A stretch of DNA of 64,000 nt from Firmicutes bacterium OM04-13BH (GCA_003481745.1 QULP01000002.1:402576-466575); one strand, 5' to 3'; counted from the stretch's first letter, positions 6,710 through 15,966 are shown. Made by a program: numbers and translations. Notes: a model not told the origin generated them from the sequence alone.

Positions 6710-8611
6710 TCACAAACGCCCGAAGGCATAGAAATGTGTCTGCCAGTAGCTTGAATTGATGTTTGCGTATTGGATGGGCGAACCACAATGAAGCATCATC
6801 CCGTCGCCCACATAAATCCCCACATGGGACACAGGGCCGGGGCTGTCATAGGTTCCCGTGAAAAAGATAATGTCGCCGGGCTTTGCCTCGGAGGGGGAAA
6901 TGATAGCGCACTGGTTATAAATGCCCTGCGCCGTGGTACGGGGCAGGTTGTGGACGCCGCTGGCCGTGTACACCCAGCAGACAAAGCCCGAACAGTCAAA
7001 GGAGGTGGACGGGCTGGAGCCGCCCCACACATAGGGCCAGCCGATGTACTTTGTGGCTTCTTCCATGAGCGCCGCAAAAGCCGGGTCATCCAGCGCCTCA
7101 CCGGGTATCTCATAGCTGGGGCCGGTATCTTCGCCGCCGTTGTAAATCCCTTCCCACAGATAGGGTTTGTTGCCTTTGAGCTGCTGCATAACGGTGTAGA
7201 TTTCCCGCTGCTGTTCGTTAAGCCTCGGCAGGATCACGGCGGGCAGCGTCTTGTTTGTGAGGGTCACATTGAGAATGTAATACTCATAGGGGACTTCCTC
7301 GGTGGTGGTTTCCCCGGTCTCCGGGTCGGTGCTGGTTTCGGTGCGGTAGCGTATCTCGACTTCCTCCGTCAAGGTCAGCTCATACTGTGCCTCGAAGATC
7401 TCCCGCAGTTCGTCCTGCACCTGTTCCCGGAAATACACATGGTACTTTGCCGAGAGATAGGACGCCAGTTCATAGGGGTTATGGCCGATCTCGTCCACGG
7501 AATAGCGGTACTCGTCATAGCCGGGATGGGTGCTTTCGATGTTCGCTACCGTCTGCGCCAGCTCGTTTTCCAGTGCCGTGTAGTCCTCGTCCACGCCCAG
7601 CAGGTCCGTATCCTCCGAGGCATAGGAGGTGCCGGATAACGCATTGGCAAGGCCGCTGCCAAGCGTGGGAAAGATAGAGCTTACCGCCGACACAAGAAAA
7701 CAGAGCAGCAACAGCAGGAGCAGGACCAGCACTGCCACGGGATGACGGGTCACAAACTGCGCCGCCCGACGGGTCGCAGTTCCCGAAGCGGCAGCGGTTT
7801 TCTTTGCGGCCTTTGCGCCCTGTTTTGCAGCCGCCTTTGCTTCTTTGGAATACCGGCGTTTCAGTTTCCATTTCTGCTGCACACGGGAAAGCGGATTGCT
7901 GGCAAGCTCCGGGTGATCGGAGGCCATCTTTTGAAAATCCACATTGGCCCGGGCTTTTATGTCCTTCCGTTCCCACTTTGCCACCTTCCGGGCTGGGTGT
8001 TCCCGCCAGCGGCGTTTGGCATAGCGGGTCAGTTTCCGGGCTCCGGCCTCTGCGGCCAGCTCGGATTTATGGGCTCCTTCCACACCCACATTTTCATGCT
8101 CAACCTCGTGTATCTTGTTGTGGACATAGAACCACGCTTCGGTGCGGGCTCCCCGGACTGCCTTTTTTGCAAGCCCCGGCGGCTTCTTCGCTGCCCGTTT
8201 TGCCTCGGTCTTGTCCAGTTTCTCCCGGGCCTTTCCCAGCTTTTCCCCGGCGTGTTCCGCTTTTGCCTGTGCTTTCTGGTACTTGTCCTTTTTGCTCCCG
8301 GCCTTCTCGGCGGAGCCCTCCGGCTCCTGTGCCTTGCCGGTATCCTGCGGCCCGCCCGCTTCATCCTCCTGCCTCATGCGGTCAGAGGGACGGCTTTTGC
8401 GGCTGTCCTCTTGAAACTTGCCGCTTTTGGACTTCGGGCCATCATGGCCCGAAGGACTGTCCTGCCCGGCATCCTCGTCCTCAAACCGCAGACGTCGGGA
8501 CGGTGCGGGGGAAGGTCCTTCCCGTTCTGCCGGTCCGGGGCGATTGTCCCCGGTATCCTCCGTCGGCCCCGGCCTTTGAAAATTCCGTTTGTCCGGTTTC
8601 TTTCCGATGAT
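6710..8611 (-). CDS. CD1108-family transfer protein with NlpC/P60 hydrolase domain
   Basis: The C-terminal 110 residues are an NlpC/P60 peptidase with catalytic Cys in STSFDCSGFVCWVY and His in GPVSHVGIYVGDG. Before it are one membrane helix (HPVAVLVLLLLLLLCFLVSA) and a long basic cytoplasmic part. It would cut peptidoglycan for the mating channel, like VirB1. The first in-frame ATG is 8377. The same-composition frame extends 78 codons upstream to ATC codons at 8606-8611, 5-8 bp after AGGAGG, with no ATG/GTG/TTG between. The start is therefore uncertain. A palindrome copy lies in frame in that extension. Confidence 0.85.
   Translation of the reverse strand: MIGKKPDKRNFQRPGPTEDTGDNRPGPAEREGPSPAPSRRLRFEDEDAGQDSPSGHDGPKSKSGKFQEDSRKSRPSDRMRQEDEAGGPQDTGKAQEPEGSAEKAGSKKDKYQKAQAKAEHAGEKLGKAREKLDKTEAKRAAKKPPGLAKKAVRGARTEAWFYVHNKIHEVEHENVGVEGAHKSELAAEAGARKLTRYAKRRWREHPARKVAKWERKDIKARANVDFQKMASDHPELASNPLSRVQQKWKLKRRYSKEAKAAAKQGAKAAKKTAAASGTATRRAAQFVTRHPVAVLVLLLLLLLCFLVSAVSSIFPTLGSGLANALSGTSYASEDTDLLGVDEDYTALENELAQTVANIESTHPGYDEYRYSVDEIGHNPYELASYLSAKYHVYFREQVQDELREIFEAQYELTLTEEVEIRYRTETSTDPETGETTTEEVPYEYYILNVTLTNKTLPAVILPRLNEQQREIYTVMQQLKGNKPYLWEGIYNGGEDTGPSYEIPGEALDDPAFAALMEEATKYIGWPYVWGGSSPSTSFDCSGFVCWVYTASGVHNLPRTTAQGIYNQCAIISPSEAKPGDIIFFTGTYDSPGPVSHVGIYVGDGMMLHCGSPIQYANINSSYWQTHFYAFGRL
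8432..8454. repeat. ICE palindrome, copy 7 (in coding sequence)
   Basis: CTTCGGGCCA-TCA-TGGCCCGAAG, in frame as PSGHDGPK in the 5' extension of the CD1108-type gene. Confidence 0.85.
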
Positions 8612-8629
8612 GTATCCCTCCTTTCCAAA

Positions 8630-8652
8630 CCTCGGGCCATCATGGCCCGAAG
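8630..8652. repeat. ICE palindrome, copy 8
   Basis: CCTCGGGCCA-TCA-TGGCCCGAAG, between the virB4 stop and the upstream CD1108 gene's ribosome site. Confidence 0.85.
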
Positions 8653-8656
8653 TGTG

Positions 8657-11050
8657 TTACGCCCGGTTCATTTCCTGTTTTTTGTCCTCCGGGCGGGTGG
8701 TCATAATGGCGTACAGCTCGGTATTCTGCGGGAAGCGGTCAACAAACGGGATGGTGGTATTCCCGAAGAACAGCAGCCCTTCGCCGGAATTGGTATGGGT
8801 CACATAGGAAAGCTGGTGGGGGCTGATCCCAAGCTGTTTGGCTAAAATCTGCCGGTCCCCCTGTGCCTGCGAGAGCAGCACAAGGAAGTCCGAGTTTTCA
8901 AAGATGTTCTCGATCTCCGGGCTTGCCAGAAAATCCTTTACATTCTGCGTTAAAGCACTCGGAACGCACCCTTTTTTTCGCAGCATTTTCCAGATCGCCA
9001 CACAATAGCTTGCCGTCAGACGGTCACGGAGCAGCACATGAAATTCGTCAAAGTAACACCATGTGGCGATACCGCGGAGGAAATTCATGGACACCTGCGA
9101 GTTTACCAAGTCCTGCATAATGAGCATGGCAATCGTCCGAAGCCCGGCCCCCAGCTTTTTTAAGTCAAGGCATACCAGACGGCGGTTTAAGTCCACATTG
9201 GTTTCATGGTTGAACACGTTAAGGGAGCCCGACACATAAATTTCAAGGGCCGTCGCCAGCCGCACCGCCTCGCCCTCCGGCTGGGAACAGAGCAGGTCAT
9301 ACAGGGTTTGGAGGGTCGGCATTTTGCTTGTTTCCGGGTCCTGCAAGTGTTCCCGGTACATCTGGCGCACACAGCGGTCAATGACGGTACGCTCCACCGG
9401 CTGCAAGCCGTCCTTGCCGCCAACGATCAGCTCCATCAGCGACAGGATAAAGTCGGCTTTCAGCGCCATCGGGTTTTCCTCGTCAAAGCTCAGGTCAATG
9501 TCCATCGGATTGATGTGGTGGGGGCTGTCCGGGGCGATCTCGATGACCTGTCCGCCCAGCCGCTTGATAAGGGGCGAGTATTCGCCCATCGGGTCCACCA
9601 CAATGATCCGGTCACGGGTGGCAAGGAACACGTTCACAAGCTCCCGCTTTGCGGCAAAGGATTTGCCGGAGCCCGGCACGCCGAGGAACAGGCCGTTGGG
9701 GTTTTTGAGCTTTTTCCGGTTTGCCATGATGACGTTATGGGAAAGTGCGTTGAGCCCGTAATAGACGGCTTCGCCATCCATGCGGAGCTCCTGCGTCATA
9801 AAGGGAACGAAAATGGCCGTGGAGCTGGTCGTCATGCCGCGCTTGATCTCAATGCCGTTATGGCCAAGCGGAAGGCTGGAAAGAAAACCATCCTCCTGCT
9901 GGAAGTCCAGCCGCTTCAAGGTGCAGTTGTATTTCTGGACGATACCAGATACCGTGAACAGGTCGTTGTCCAGCTCCCGGCGGGTCGGGGCCATGTTCAC
10001 TACAAGGAAGGTCAGCAGGAACATTCGCTCGTTCCGGCTCTGCAAATCTTCCAAGAGAGTCTTTGCGTCGTTGCTGTACGTCACAAGGTCGGGCGGGAGT
10101 ATGTCCATGTCATACCCGGCCCGGGCGGCTTTCTTCTGTTCCTCCACCTTCATCTTGTCAATGTCGGAGACTTTGGCCTTGATGGATTTTACGGCAGCGG
10201 CCTGATCGACGGTCTGGATATGGAGGGTGATGGTCATTTCCGCATCCATTTCCAAAAGCTCCGCCAGCAGCTTGTCCGAGAGCTCCGAGGCCAAAATCTG
10301 CAAGTAGGAGGCAGCGCCCCAGGTCGTCCCCACCCGGAACAGTCGGCTGAAACGGAAATCGAAACTGTCCGGGGCGATAAAGTCTTTGGTGGAAAGCCCG
10401 GTTTTGGGGATCATATCCCATGAAAACCGGAAGGGGGAGCCGCTGCCGGGGTGGAGCTGCCCGTGAAGAAGCTCCAGCCGTTCCAGCCCCGAAAGGGAGC
10501 GGCACTTGACGCCCAGCTTTTTGAAGTTCCCGCAAATGTCCGCCTCTACACGTTCCAGCCTTGCCCTGGCGGTGGAAAGGTCGTCCACGTTCACACCGAA
10601 GGTCAGGAGCTTTGTGCGAACAATGCCGTTGTTGCTTTTGGCGATCTGGTTTTCCAGCATTTCCACATACTCGCACCGGACGCTGTTGTAATCGTCATCC
10701 TGCATGGGAATGTTCACGCTGTACCGGCTGCCCGGGCGGCTTCGGTGGTTGAGGAAGGAAAGCTGGAACGGAAGGCTGCTGTCAAAGTAGTTGAGGCAGG
10801 CGCTCCACCCGTCAAAGATGGCCGCCTGATCTTCGGACTGTGCGAGCTGGTAGTTGATGTCCTCGTATTCAATGGTTTTGGTGTAATAGCGGTCCGCTAC
10901 CCGGCACACCCCGTCCCGGTACATTTCCCGGTAAGGGAGGGTCTGCTGGGCGGTGGTGGGAATGTTCTTTCCTTTCGTGAACAGGCCGGTAAGGCCCTGC
11001 TTTTCAGGCTTTCTGCCTGCGGGCTTTCCAGCCCTTCTGCTGTTTCGCAA
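8657..11050 (-). CDS. virB4: VirB4-type conjugation ATPase
   Basis: About 797 residues. Walker A is GVPGSGKSFAAKRE near residue 445, and Walker B is WCYFDEFHVLL near 675. The N-terminal part matches VirB4/CD1110-type proteins. VirB4 powers assembly of the type IV secretion channel at the inner membrane. The start chosen is TTG at 11050, 9 bp after AGGAGG at 11060-11065, giving a 47-bp overlap with prgI. The frame is open further to an ATG at 11086 with no ribosome site. A palindrome follows the stop by 4 bp. Confidence 0.93.
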   Translation of the reverse strand: MRNSRRAGKPAGRKPEKQGLTGLFTKGKNIPTTAQQTLPYREMYRDGVCRVADRYYTKTIEYEDINYQLAQSEDQAAIFDGWSACLNYFDSSLPFQLSFLNHRSRPGSRYSVNIPMQDDDYNSVRCEYVEMLENQIAKSNNGIVRTKLLTFGVNVDDLSTARARLERVEADICGNFKKLGVKCRSLSGLERLELLHGQLHPGSGSPFRFSWDMIPKTGLSTKDFIAPDSFDFRFSRLFRVGTTWGAASYLQILASELSDKLLAELLEMDAEMTITLHIQTVDQAAAVKSIKAKVSDIDKMKVEEQKKAARAGYDMDILPPDLVTYSNDAKTLLEDLQSRNERMFLLTFLVVNMAPTRRELDNDLFTVSGIVQKYNCTLKRLDFQQEDGFLSSLPLGHNGIEIKRGMTTSSTAIFVPFMTQELRMDGEAVYYGLNALSHNVIMANRKKLKNPNGLFLGVPGSGKSFAAKRELVNVFLATRDRIIVVDPMGEYSPLIKRLGGQVIEIAPDSPHHINPMDIDLSFDEENPMALKADFILSLMELIVGGKDGLQPVERTVIDRCVRQMYREHLQDPETSKMPTLQTLYDLLCSQPEGEAVRLATALEIYVSGSLNVFNHETNVDLNRRLVCLDLKKLGAGLRTIAMLIMQDLVNSQVSMNFLRGIATWCYFDEFHVLLRDRLTASYCVAIWKMLRKKGCVPSALTQNVKDFLASPEIENIFENSDFLVLLSQAQGDRQILAKQLGISPHQLSYVTHTNSGEGLLFFGNTTIPFVDRFPQNTELYAIMTTRPEDKKQEMNRA

Positions 11051-11390
11051 TCGGCTGCGCCTCCTTTCTGGCGCTAAGCAGCGCATAGAAGTTTTCGGTT
11101 TTGTAAGGCCGCACACGGGGATAGAGGAACCGTGTGCGGATGATGTTTTTCAGCACTTTTTCCAGCGGCAGACCGTCTCGTTCATACATAGCCAGAAAGA
11201 AGAACGGGAGCATGAGGCCGATCATCAGGAACATGGCGGCACTGTTCCCGATACTGCCACGGGAAAACAGGTAAGCCGGGAGGCCCACCGCCGCCGCGCT
11301 GGAAAAACAAACAAGCTGGCGCTTCGTTAGGTTGAAGGCCAGCTTTGTCTTGATTTTGGAAAGGTCTTTTGGTACTGGCACATAGGCCAT
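11004..11390 (-). CDS. prgI: PrgI-family membrane protein
   Basis: 128 residues. A short N terminus (MAYVPVPKDLSKIKTKLAFN) leads to two close membrane helices (about 30-70) and a basic tail. PrgI proteins are VirB3-like partners of VirB4, and the adjacent overlapping virB4 fits. ATG at 11390 follows an AGGAGG site. Upstream, palindrome 11412-11434 starts right after the DUF7007 stop. Confidence 0.9.
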   Translation of the reverse strand: MAYVPVPKDLSKIKTKLAFNLTKRQLVCFSSAAAVGLPAYLFSRGSIGNSAAMFLMIGLMLPFFFLAMYERDGLPLEKVLKNIIRTRFLYPRVRPYKTENFYALLSARKEAQPIAKQQKGWKARRQKA

Positions 11391-11411
11391 TTTGGTACAC
11401 CTCCTTTATTG

Positions 11412-11434
11412 CTTCGGGCCAGCATGGCCCGAGG
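11412..11434. repeat. ICE palindrome, copy 9
   Basis: CTTCGGGCCA-GCA-TGGCCCGAGG, directly after the DUF7007 stop and before prgI. Confidence 0.85.
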
Positions 11435-12055
11435 TTATCTTGCGGCCTCTTTGGCCGGGGCTGTGCTGCGGGCAGCTTCGGCGGCCTCTCGTCCGCTCTG
11501 CCTTGCCCGCCAGTATTCGGGGTGATACTGCCGGATGGACTGATTGAGTTTTTCTTCAAACTGTCCTTTGTCCTTAATGCGGTCAGGGATGTTCCACAGT
11601 TTTTTGTCCAGCAGTTCCCGGAGCACCACACTTTCCTGTGCGTCCTCCTCATAGCAGATATAGCCCTTATCCTTGAAGCCGCACTTTTTCGCCGCCGGGG
11701 AGAGGACGGCGGCTACCTCGTTTGCCACCATCGTTCCGCCGTGGCTGGCGGTAGATACCAGAAACACCCCCGGACAGAGGGTTTCACAGCTTTGCACCTC
11801 GCCCCATGGGGAGCTTTTCGGCGCATGGAACATTCCGCCCGTCCGGCTCCGGTCCGCCTGCATGAGTGCTGCCTTTTCTAAGATGACTTTCAGTTCCGGG
11901 GAAAAATAGGCATATTCCCGAAGGACACGGGCGGCGTCCCCGCCGCAGGCGTTCATCAACAGGGTATAGGCGTCGCTGTCCGCTTTGGTACAGCGGCCCA
12001 GCAGTTTTCCGTCATAGTAGCAGGTCGCGTCATAGCCCGTCCGTTTGCGTGGCAT
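11435..12055 (-). CDS. DUF7007-type conserved ICE protein
   Basis: 206 residues, soluble. The core GVFLVSTASHGGTMVANEVA followed by GYICYEEDAQESVVL and a tail with QYHPEYWRARQ matches a domain (DUF7007) found throughout these ICEs. No catalytic motif is clear and the function is unknown. ATG at 12055 is preceded by AGGAGGCGG. It is flanked on both sides by palindrome copies, placed 1-2 bases after the stop codons. Confidence 0.75.
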   Translation of the reverse strand: MPRKRTGYDATCYYDGKLLGRCTKADSDAYTLLMNACGGDAARVLREYAYFSPELKVILEKAALMQADRSRTGGMFHAPKSSPWGEVQSCETLCPGVFLVSTASHGGTMVANEVAAVLSPAAKKCGFKDKGYICYEEDAQESVVLRELLDKKLWNIPDRIKDKGQFEEKLNQSIRQYHPEYWRARQSGREAAEAARSTAPAKEAAR

Positions 12056-12073
12056 GGTTCCCGCCTCCTTTCT

Positions 12074-12095
12074 GCTTCGGGCCAGCATGGCCCGA
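12074..12095. repeat. ICE palindrome, copy 10
   Basis: CTTCGGGCCA-GCA-TGGCCCGAG, 2 bp after the SpoVG stop and before the DUF7007 ribosome site. Confidence 0.85.
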
Positions 12096-12097
12096 GA

Positions 12098-12739
12098 TCA
12101 ACGCTCTGCGCTGCGGCTGGATTTTTCCTTCGGAGGCCGTTCTGCCTTTGCCTGTTCGGCAGCCGCTTTCCCGGCTTTGAGCTGGTCGCTGATAGACGCA
12201 CGCCCCACAGAGCCGCGCTCCGCCATCTGTTCCAGCTTTGCCTCATAGGCTTGCAGAACAGCGGTATTGAGCTGTTCTCGGAACTCCTTTGTGACAGGGT
12301 AGGCCATATCCCGGTAGCCGCCTTTGCCGTCCGGCTGGCTGGGCATCCCAAGAAAGAGGCCCTTGCTGCCCTGTACGATTTTCAGATTTTCCACCACAAA
12401 GCAGTCATTGAATTTCACGCTGGCAAAGCCCATCAGATTTTTCACAGGTTCGATGACCCGCACGCTTACATCCAGCTTCAACGGTGCGGTCGGGGTGGTG
12501 TTTGCAACCTTTTCCTGCATGGTTTCCTCCTTTCCGGCGGGAACAAGGTTCCCGTCCTTGTAGTCATAGCCTTCCGCCCGGAGTGCCGCCAGCGTGTCCG
12601 CCGATACGCACCCGGACAGTTTCAGATCGGTTTCCACCATAAAGCGCATGGTGTCTGCTTTAGAAAATTCTTCGGGGAGCTTTCCGTAGAAAGCTGGGTG
12701 CGGCTGTCCGTCCGCACCCTGTTTGTAACGCCGAGGCAT
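12098..12739 (-). CDS. SpoVG-domain protein
   Basis: 213 residues. Residues 85-170 form a SpoVG-like domain (LDVSVRVIEPVKNLMGFASV, then VVENLKIVQGSKGLFLGMPS). SpoVG proteins are small site-specific DNA/RNA-binding regulators. This ICE form has extra N- and C-terminal regions and probably regulates transfer genes. It lies between the VirB6-like and DUF7007 genes. The palindrome begins 2 bp after its stop. Confidence 0.85.
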   Translation of the reverse strand: MPRRYKQGADGQPHPAFYGKLPEEFSKADTMRFMVETDLKLSGCVSADTLAALRAEGYDYKDGNLVPAGKEETMQEKVANTTPTAPLKLDVSVRVIEPVKNLMGFASVKFNDCFVVENLKIVQGSKGLFLGMPSQPDGKGGYRDMAYPVTKEFREQLNTAVLQAYEAKLEQMAERGSVGRASISDQLKAGKAAAEQAKAERPPKEKSSRSAER

Positions 12740-12754
12740 ACCGCCTCCTTTCCG

Positions 12755-12777
12755 CTTCGGGTCAGCATGGCCCGAAG
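12755..12777. repeat. ICE palindrome, copy 11
   Basis: CTTCGGGTCA-GCA-TGGCCCGAAG, 4 bp after the VirB6-like stop and before the SpoVG ribosome site. Confidence 0.85.
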
Positions 12778-12781
12778 TCTC

Positions 12782-13648
12782 TTAATGGCAGCCGAAGATG
12801 GATTTTGCAAGACTGCCTGTTTTGAATAAGGTAAAACACAGCAGCACCGTATATCCCACACAGCCCCAGATCGCCCCGATGGGGTCGCCGTCGGTGGTGA
12901 TACTCTGGATCAGCACCGCATAGATGGCGACACAGACTAAGATCAATAGACCTTGAAAACCCACCGCAAAGAGGGAGCGGAAATAGTTCTGCCCCATGTG
13001 TCCGGTTTCCCTGTTGGGGACGGTGGCAAACGGGATAGGCGCTAAACTTGTGAGTAAATAAATTTCAATCATACGGCCATATACGATGACGAAAATCACG
13101 ATGTTTAAGGCAATCATGGTAAGCTGGATCAGGAAGGACTGGAGCCAGAGTCCGAACAGAGGACCTAACTCCATCGCCTCAAGCTCTGTCCGCAAACTGT
13201 CCAGCACATCCGGCGTGATCTCTGTCCCGTTCTGGATAATGCCCGCTGACTGCTGTATCACATGCTGGCTCACATCAAAGACCGCCAGCACGATATTGAA
13301 GGTGTTCGTCAGGATCATCACAGCCACAAAGGTTTTGAACACCCACTTAAAAAACATCCATGTGTCAACTTCATGGAGGTTGTTGCGTTCTATGAGCATC
13401 TGTATCAGCTCATAAGTCATTACAAAAGTGAGGATGACCCCGGCGATTGGCAGGATGGCAGTTTCAGAGATCTGTCGTATCATGGAAAAGACCCCGGCGT
13501 TCCAGTCCGCCGGGGTCGTGCCTACCTGTGTGGCGATCTCGCCAACGCTCTGATTGACGTTATCGAAAAGGCCATCCAGATTTCCCATGATACCATCGAC
13601 GAGCAGACCTTTCAGCCATTCAACGATTGCGTCGATGATAAAGTCCAT
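12782..13648 (-). CDS. VirB6/TrbL-like channel protein (CD1112 type)
   Basis: 288 residues with about six membrane helices after an amphipathic N terminus (MDFIIDAIVEWLKGLLVDGI). Clear segments include ILPIAGVILTFVMTYELIQM and MIALNIVIFVIVYGRMIEIY. It matches the polytopic VirB6/TrbL-like component of Gram-positive type IV secretion, which forms the inner-membrane channel. In an intact element it would follow maff2 directly. Only the maff2 C-terminal piece now precedes it. Confidence 0.88.
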   Translation of the reverse strand: MDFIIDAIVEWLKGLLVDGIMGNLDGLFDNVNQSVGEIATQVGTTPADWNAGVFSMIRQISETAILPIAGVILTFVMTYELIQMLIERNNLHEVDTWMFFKWVFKTFVAVMILTNTFNIVLAVFDVSQHVIQQSAGIIQNGTEITPDVLDSLRTELEAMELGPLFGLWLQSFLIQLTMIALNIVIFVIVYGRMIEIYLLTSLAPIPFATVPNRETGHMGQNYFRSLFAVGFQGLLILVCVAIYAVLIQSITTDGDPIGAIWGCVGYTVLLCFTLFKTGSLAKSIFGCH

Positions 13649-13689
13649 ACATCAGCTCCTTTTCTGGAAAAAGGGACAACGGGTGACAT

Positions 13690-13773
13690 TTAGCTGAACA
13701 GCCCGGACAGCAGAGGGATAAGCTGAAGGCCGATCAGAACGACACCGCCGCCCGCCATCAGCTGTTTTATCCC
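13690..13773 (-). pseudogene. maff2: maff2, C-terminal fragment
   Basis: On the minus strand the last 27 codons encode GIKQLMAGGGVVLIGLQLIP then LLSGLFS and a stop, the conserved C-terminal half of Maff2, a small membrane protein of Tn1549-like ICEs. Upstream of the GIKQ codons the frame carries unrelated sequence (EPFSYTYL) from element A1, then a stop. The N-terminal half is at 34050-34180, so about 20 kb has been inserted into the gene. Confidence 0.85.
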
Positions 13774-13863
13774 CAAATAGGTGTAGGAAAACGGCTCGAT
13801 GGCGGGCGGCGGCGTGTCAAGAAATATCTATGGAGTTTTTAAGAACCGCCCCGGCGGGGCAGG

Positions 13864-15528
13864 TCAGGCTGTGACCTGCTCCACTTCCGGGATGGGTTTA
13901 AGATTAAAATGAATTTCGATAGAAATGTGTCTTGTTTTATCGCTGTCTATACTCTCATGGACAACGATTTCTTTAATCAGGCGGTTGAGGGTGGCGGCGT
14001 CCAGTTCCGTGATGTCGGCGTATTCCTGAATGGCTTCTACCCACTGGCGGGCGTCATACGCAAGCCGGATTTCATCGGCCAGCTTCTTCCGGCCTTCCTC
14101 AACCCTTGCCTTCAACTCGGCCTGTTCCTTCTGCGTCTTTTCCATCAGCAGATTGAAGTTCGCTTCGCTGATACGTCCGGCAACCATGTCCTCATACAGC
14201 CGCAGAACCATCTTTTCCAGAACGTCAATGCGTTCCTCGTCTTTGGCAAGGGAGCGTTCCAACGCTTCCCGCTGGCCTTTCTGCTCGGCTTCGCAGGTGT
14301 CGGACAGCTTCCCGGCAACGGCTTCCCCGTCCATCAGGGCGGCTCTGGCACATTCCCGGATTTTGTTCAGCACAAGCCGGTACAGGGTGTCGTACTCAAC
14401 CCGGTGCTGGGAACAGTGCTGTTTCCCGTAGGCGTTATAGGTCTTACAGGAATAAATCTGCTTCGGGTGCTTCTCATTGGTATAGCGGATAGTCAGCGAC
14501 TTCCCGCATTTGCCGCATTTGATAAGCCCCGCAAACAGGCTGATTTCCCCGGTCTGGCGGGGGCGCTGCCGGGATTTCAGCTTGCGCTGCACGATGTCAA
14601 AGGTCTTGCGGTCAACAAGCGGCTCATGCTGGTTCTCCACGACAATCCATTCCTCCGGCTTCTTCTCCCCGATGGTGCCGATTTTGAAGCGGTATTCCTT
14701 CTTCTGGGAAGCGATAGCACCGGTATAGACGGGGTTTATCAGGATGTCCTTAATTACGGAGAAGTCCCACATATACCGCCCGTTTACCGGGTCTTTCTTT
14801 TCCCACTTGGTTGACACGTTCCGCAGCCCCCGTATCCGGTTCCAGTAGGTCGGGCAGGGGATTTTTTCTTCTTCCAGCCTGCGCCGGATGTAGTTGGGGC
14901 CGTGTCCTTCCAGCGCCCACGCAAACAGACGCCGGACAATGGGAGCCGTTTCCTCGTCAATCAGCAGGTGGTTTTTGTCCTCCGGGTCTTTCTGGTAGCC
15001 GAAGGGGGCAAGGCAGCCGGTAAACTGGCCTTTCTGCGCTTTCAGCAGATAAGAGGAATGAACCTTCTTGGAAATGTCCTTGCTGTACATCTCGTTGAGG
15101 ATGTTCTTGAACGGCGCAATGTCGTTGTTGTCCCGCATGGTGTCGATACCGTCATTCATGGCGATATACCGGACGCCGTGGCGGGGGAAGAAATCTTCAA
15201 TCAGGAAGCCGGTCTGCAAGTAATTCCTACCCAGTCTGGATAGGTCTTTCGTGACCACAAGGTTTATCTGCCTGCGCTCGATGGCTTTCAACATCCGTTT
15301 CAGGTCGGGGCGCTCCATGTTCAGCCCCGTGTAGCCATCGTCCTGATAGACTGCAACAACCTCCCATCCCTGCTTCTCGCAGTAGTTTTCCAGCATATCC
15401 CGCTGGTTTGCAATGCTGGCGCTCTCCCCGTCAAGGTCATCGTCCTTGGAAAGCCTGCAATAGATAGCCGCCCGGAAGCTGCCCGCCAGTATTGCGTCCA
15501 TGCCTGTATATTCAAATCCGTTCATCAT
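13864..15528 (-). CDS. Large serine recombinase of element A1
   Basis: 554 residues: resolvase catalytic domain (about 18-165, AAIYCRLSKDD with nucleophile Ser27, and [13 protein letters not shown]), recombinase domain (about 175-290), zinc ribbon (CGKCGKSLTIRY at about 347, second pair CKTYNAYGKQHC), coiled coil 410-490, and a C-terminal tail. It should integrate and excise A1. ATG is at 15528, 6 bp downstream of the small gene's stop, so they form an operon. It is related to but clearly different from the A2 and B recombinases. Confidence 0.93.
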   Translation of the reverse strand: MMNGFEYTGMDAILAGSFRAAIYCRLSKDDDLDGESASIANQRDMLENYCEKQGWEVVAVYQDDGYTGLNMERPDLKRMLKAIERRQINLVVTKDLSRLGRNYLQTGFLIEDFFPRHGVRYIAMNDGIDTMRDNNDIAPFKNILNEMYSKDISKKVHSSYLLKAQKGQFTGCLAPFGYQKDPEDKNHLLIDEETAPIVRRLFAWALEGHGPNYIRRRLEEEKIPCPTYWNRIRGLRNVSTKWEKKDPVNGRYMWDFSVIKDILINPVYTGAIASQKKEYRFKIGTIGEKKPEEWIVVENQHEPLVDRKTFDIVQRKLKSRQRPRQTGEISLFAGLIKCGKCGKSLTIRYTNEKHPKQIYSCKTYNAYGKQHCSQHRVEYDTLYRLVLNKIRECARAALMDGEAVAGKLSDTCEAEQKGQREALERSLAKDEERIDVLEKMVLRLYEDMVAGRISEANFNLLMEKTQKEQAELKARVEEGRKKLADEIRLAYDARQWVEAIQEYADITELDAATLNRLIKEIVVHESIDSDKTRHISIEIHFNLKPIPEVEQVTA

Positions 15529-15534
15529 AACCGT

Positions 15535-15732
15535 TTACCCGCACAATCCAGACGGAACACGGTCACTCTGAACCTTGTCTTTATTATACTCTAAATCTTG
15601 TGTTTTCGCAAGATATTCTTTATTATTTCTCTGGCTGTATTTCTGTGCAATCAGGCTCACGAAAACGTCCGTAGCGTCCAGTTCGCCGTCAAATACCGTT
15701 GTGACATGGATTTCAGTTTTGCTTTTTGCCAT
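15535..15732 (-). CDS. Small protein preceding the A1 recombinase
   Basis: 65 residues, mostly polar, starting MAKSKTEIHVTTVFDGELDA with DVFVSLIAQKYSQRN in the middle. It occupies the place of helper genes such as tnpW in other elements, but the sequence is not convincingly TnpW. It is probably co-transcribed with the recombinase. A role in recombination is inferred from position only. Confidence 0.6.
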   Translation of the reverse strand: MAKSKTEIHVTTVFDGELDATDVFVSLIAQKYSQRNNKEYLAKTQDLEYNKDKVQSDRVPSGLCG

Positions 15733-15760
15733 AGGCAGTTACCTCCATAAATGAAATAAG

Positions 15761-15966
15761 CCAGACAGGAGAAGGTCGGCAACGAAGTCCGGCAACGGAC
15801 TTCAAAAAACCTCGAAAACAATCTCTGTCTGGCGGGTTACTGTTTATTTACTTTTTCTTTTATTTTTCTGTTGCTTTGGTTGTCAGAGGGGAGAAAAGCC
15901 CGCAGTTACAGGCTTTTCCCCGGCAACCGGCTCGGCAACGGGATAGCAACGGGGTCGGCAACCGGC
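15761..15966. repeat. Iteron-like repeats, candidate origin of element A1
   Basis: The 10-mer CGGCAACSGG occurs at about 15777, 15790, 15921, 15933, 15945 (one mismatch) and 15956. The last four are spaced 11-12 bp, close to one helical turn. An inverted repeat CCAGACAG (15761-15768) / CTGTCTGG (15825-15832) encloses the first pair. The cluster sits next to the VapE/primase genes, a typical place for an origin. No gene is seen in the 250-bp gap. Confidence 0.6.

Noticed and set aside
6770..10423. Long plus-strand frames opposite virB4 and the CD1108-type gene
   Set aside because: They are antisense to well-supported conserved genes, lack ribosome sites and show no recognisable domains.
13690..13820. 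An intact small gene encoding the GIKQLMAGGG protein
   Set aside because: The frame upstream is closed by a stop and has no start or ribosome site; the Maff2 N-terminal half is found at 34050-34180.
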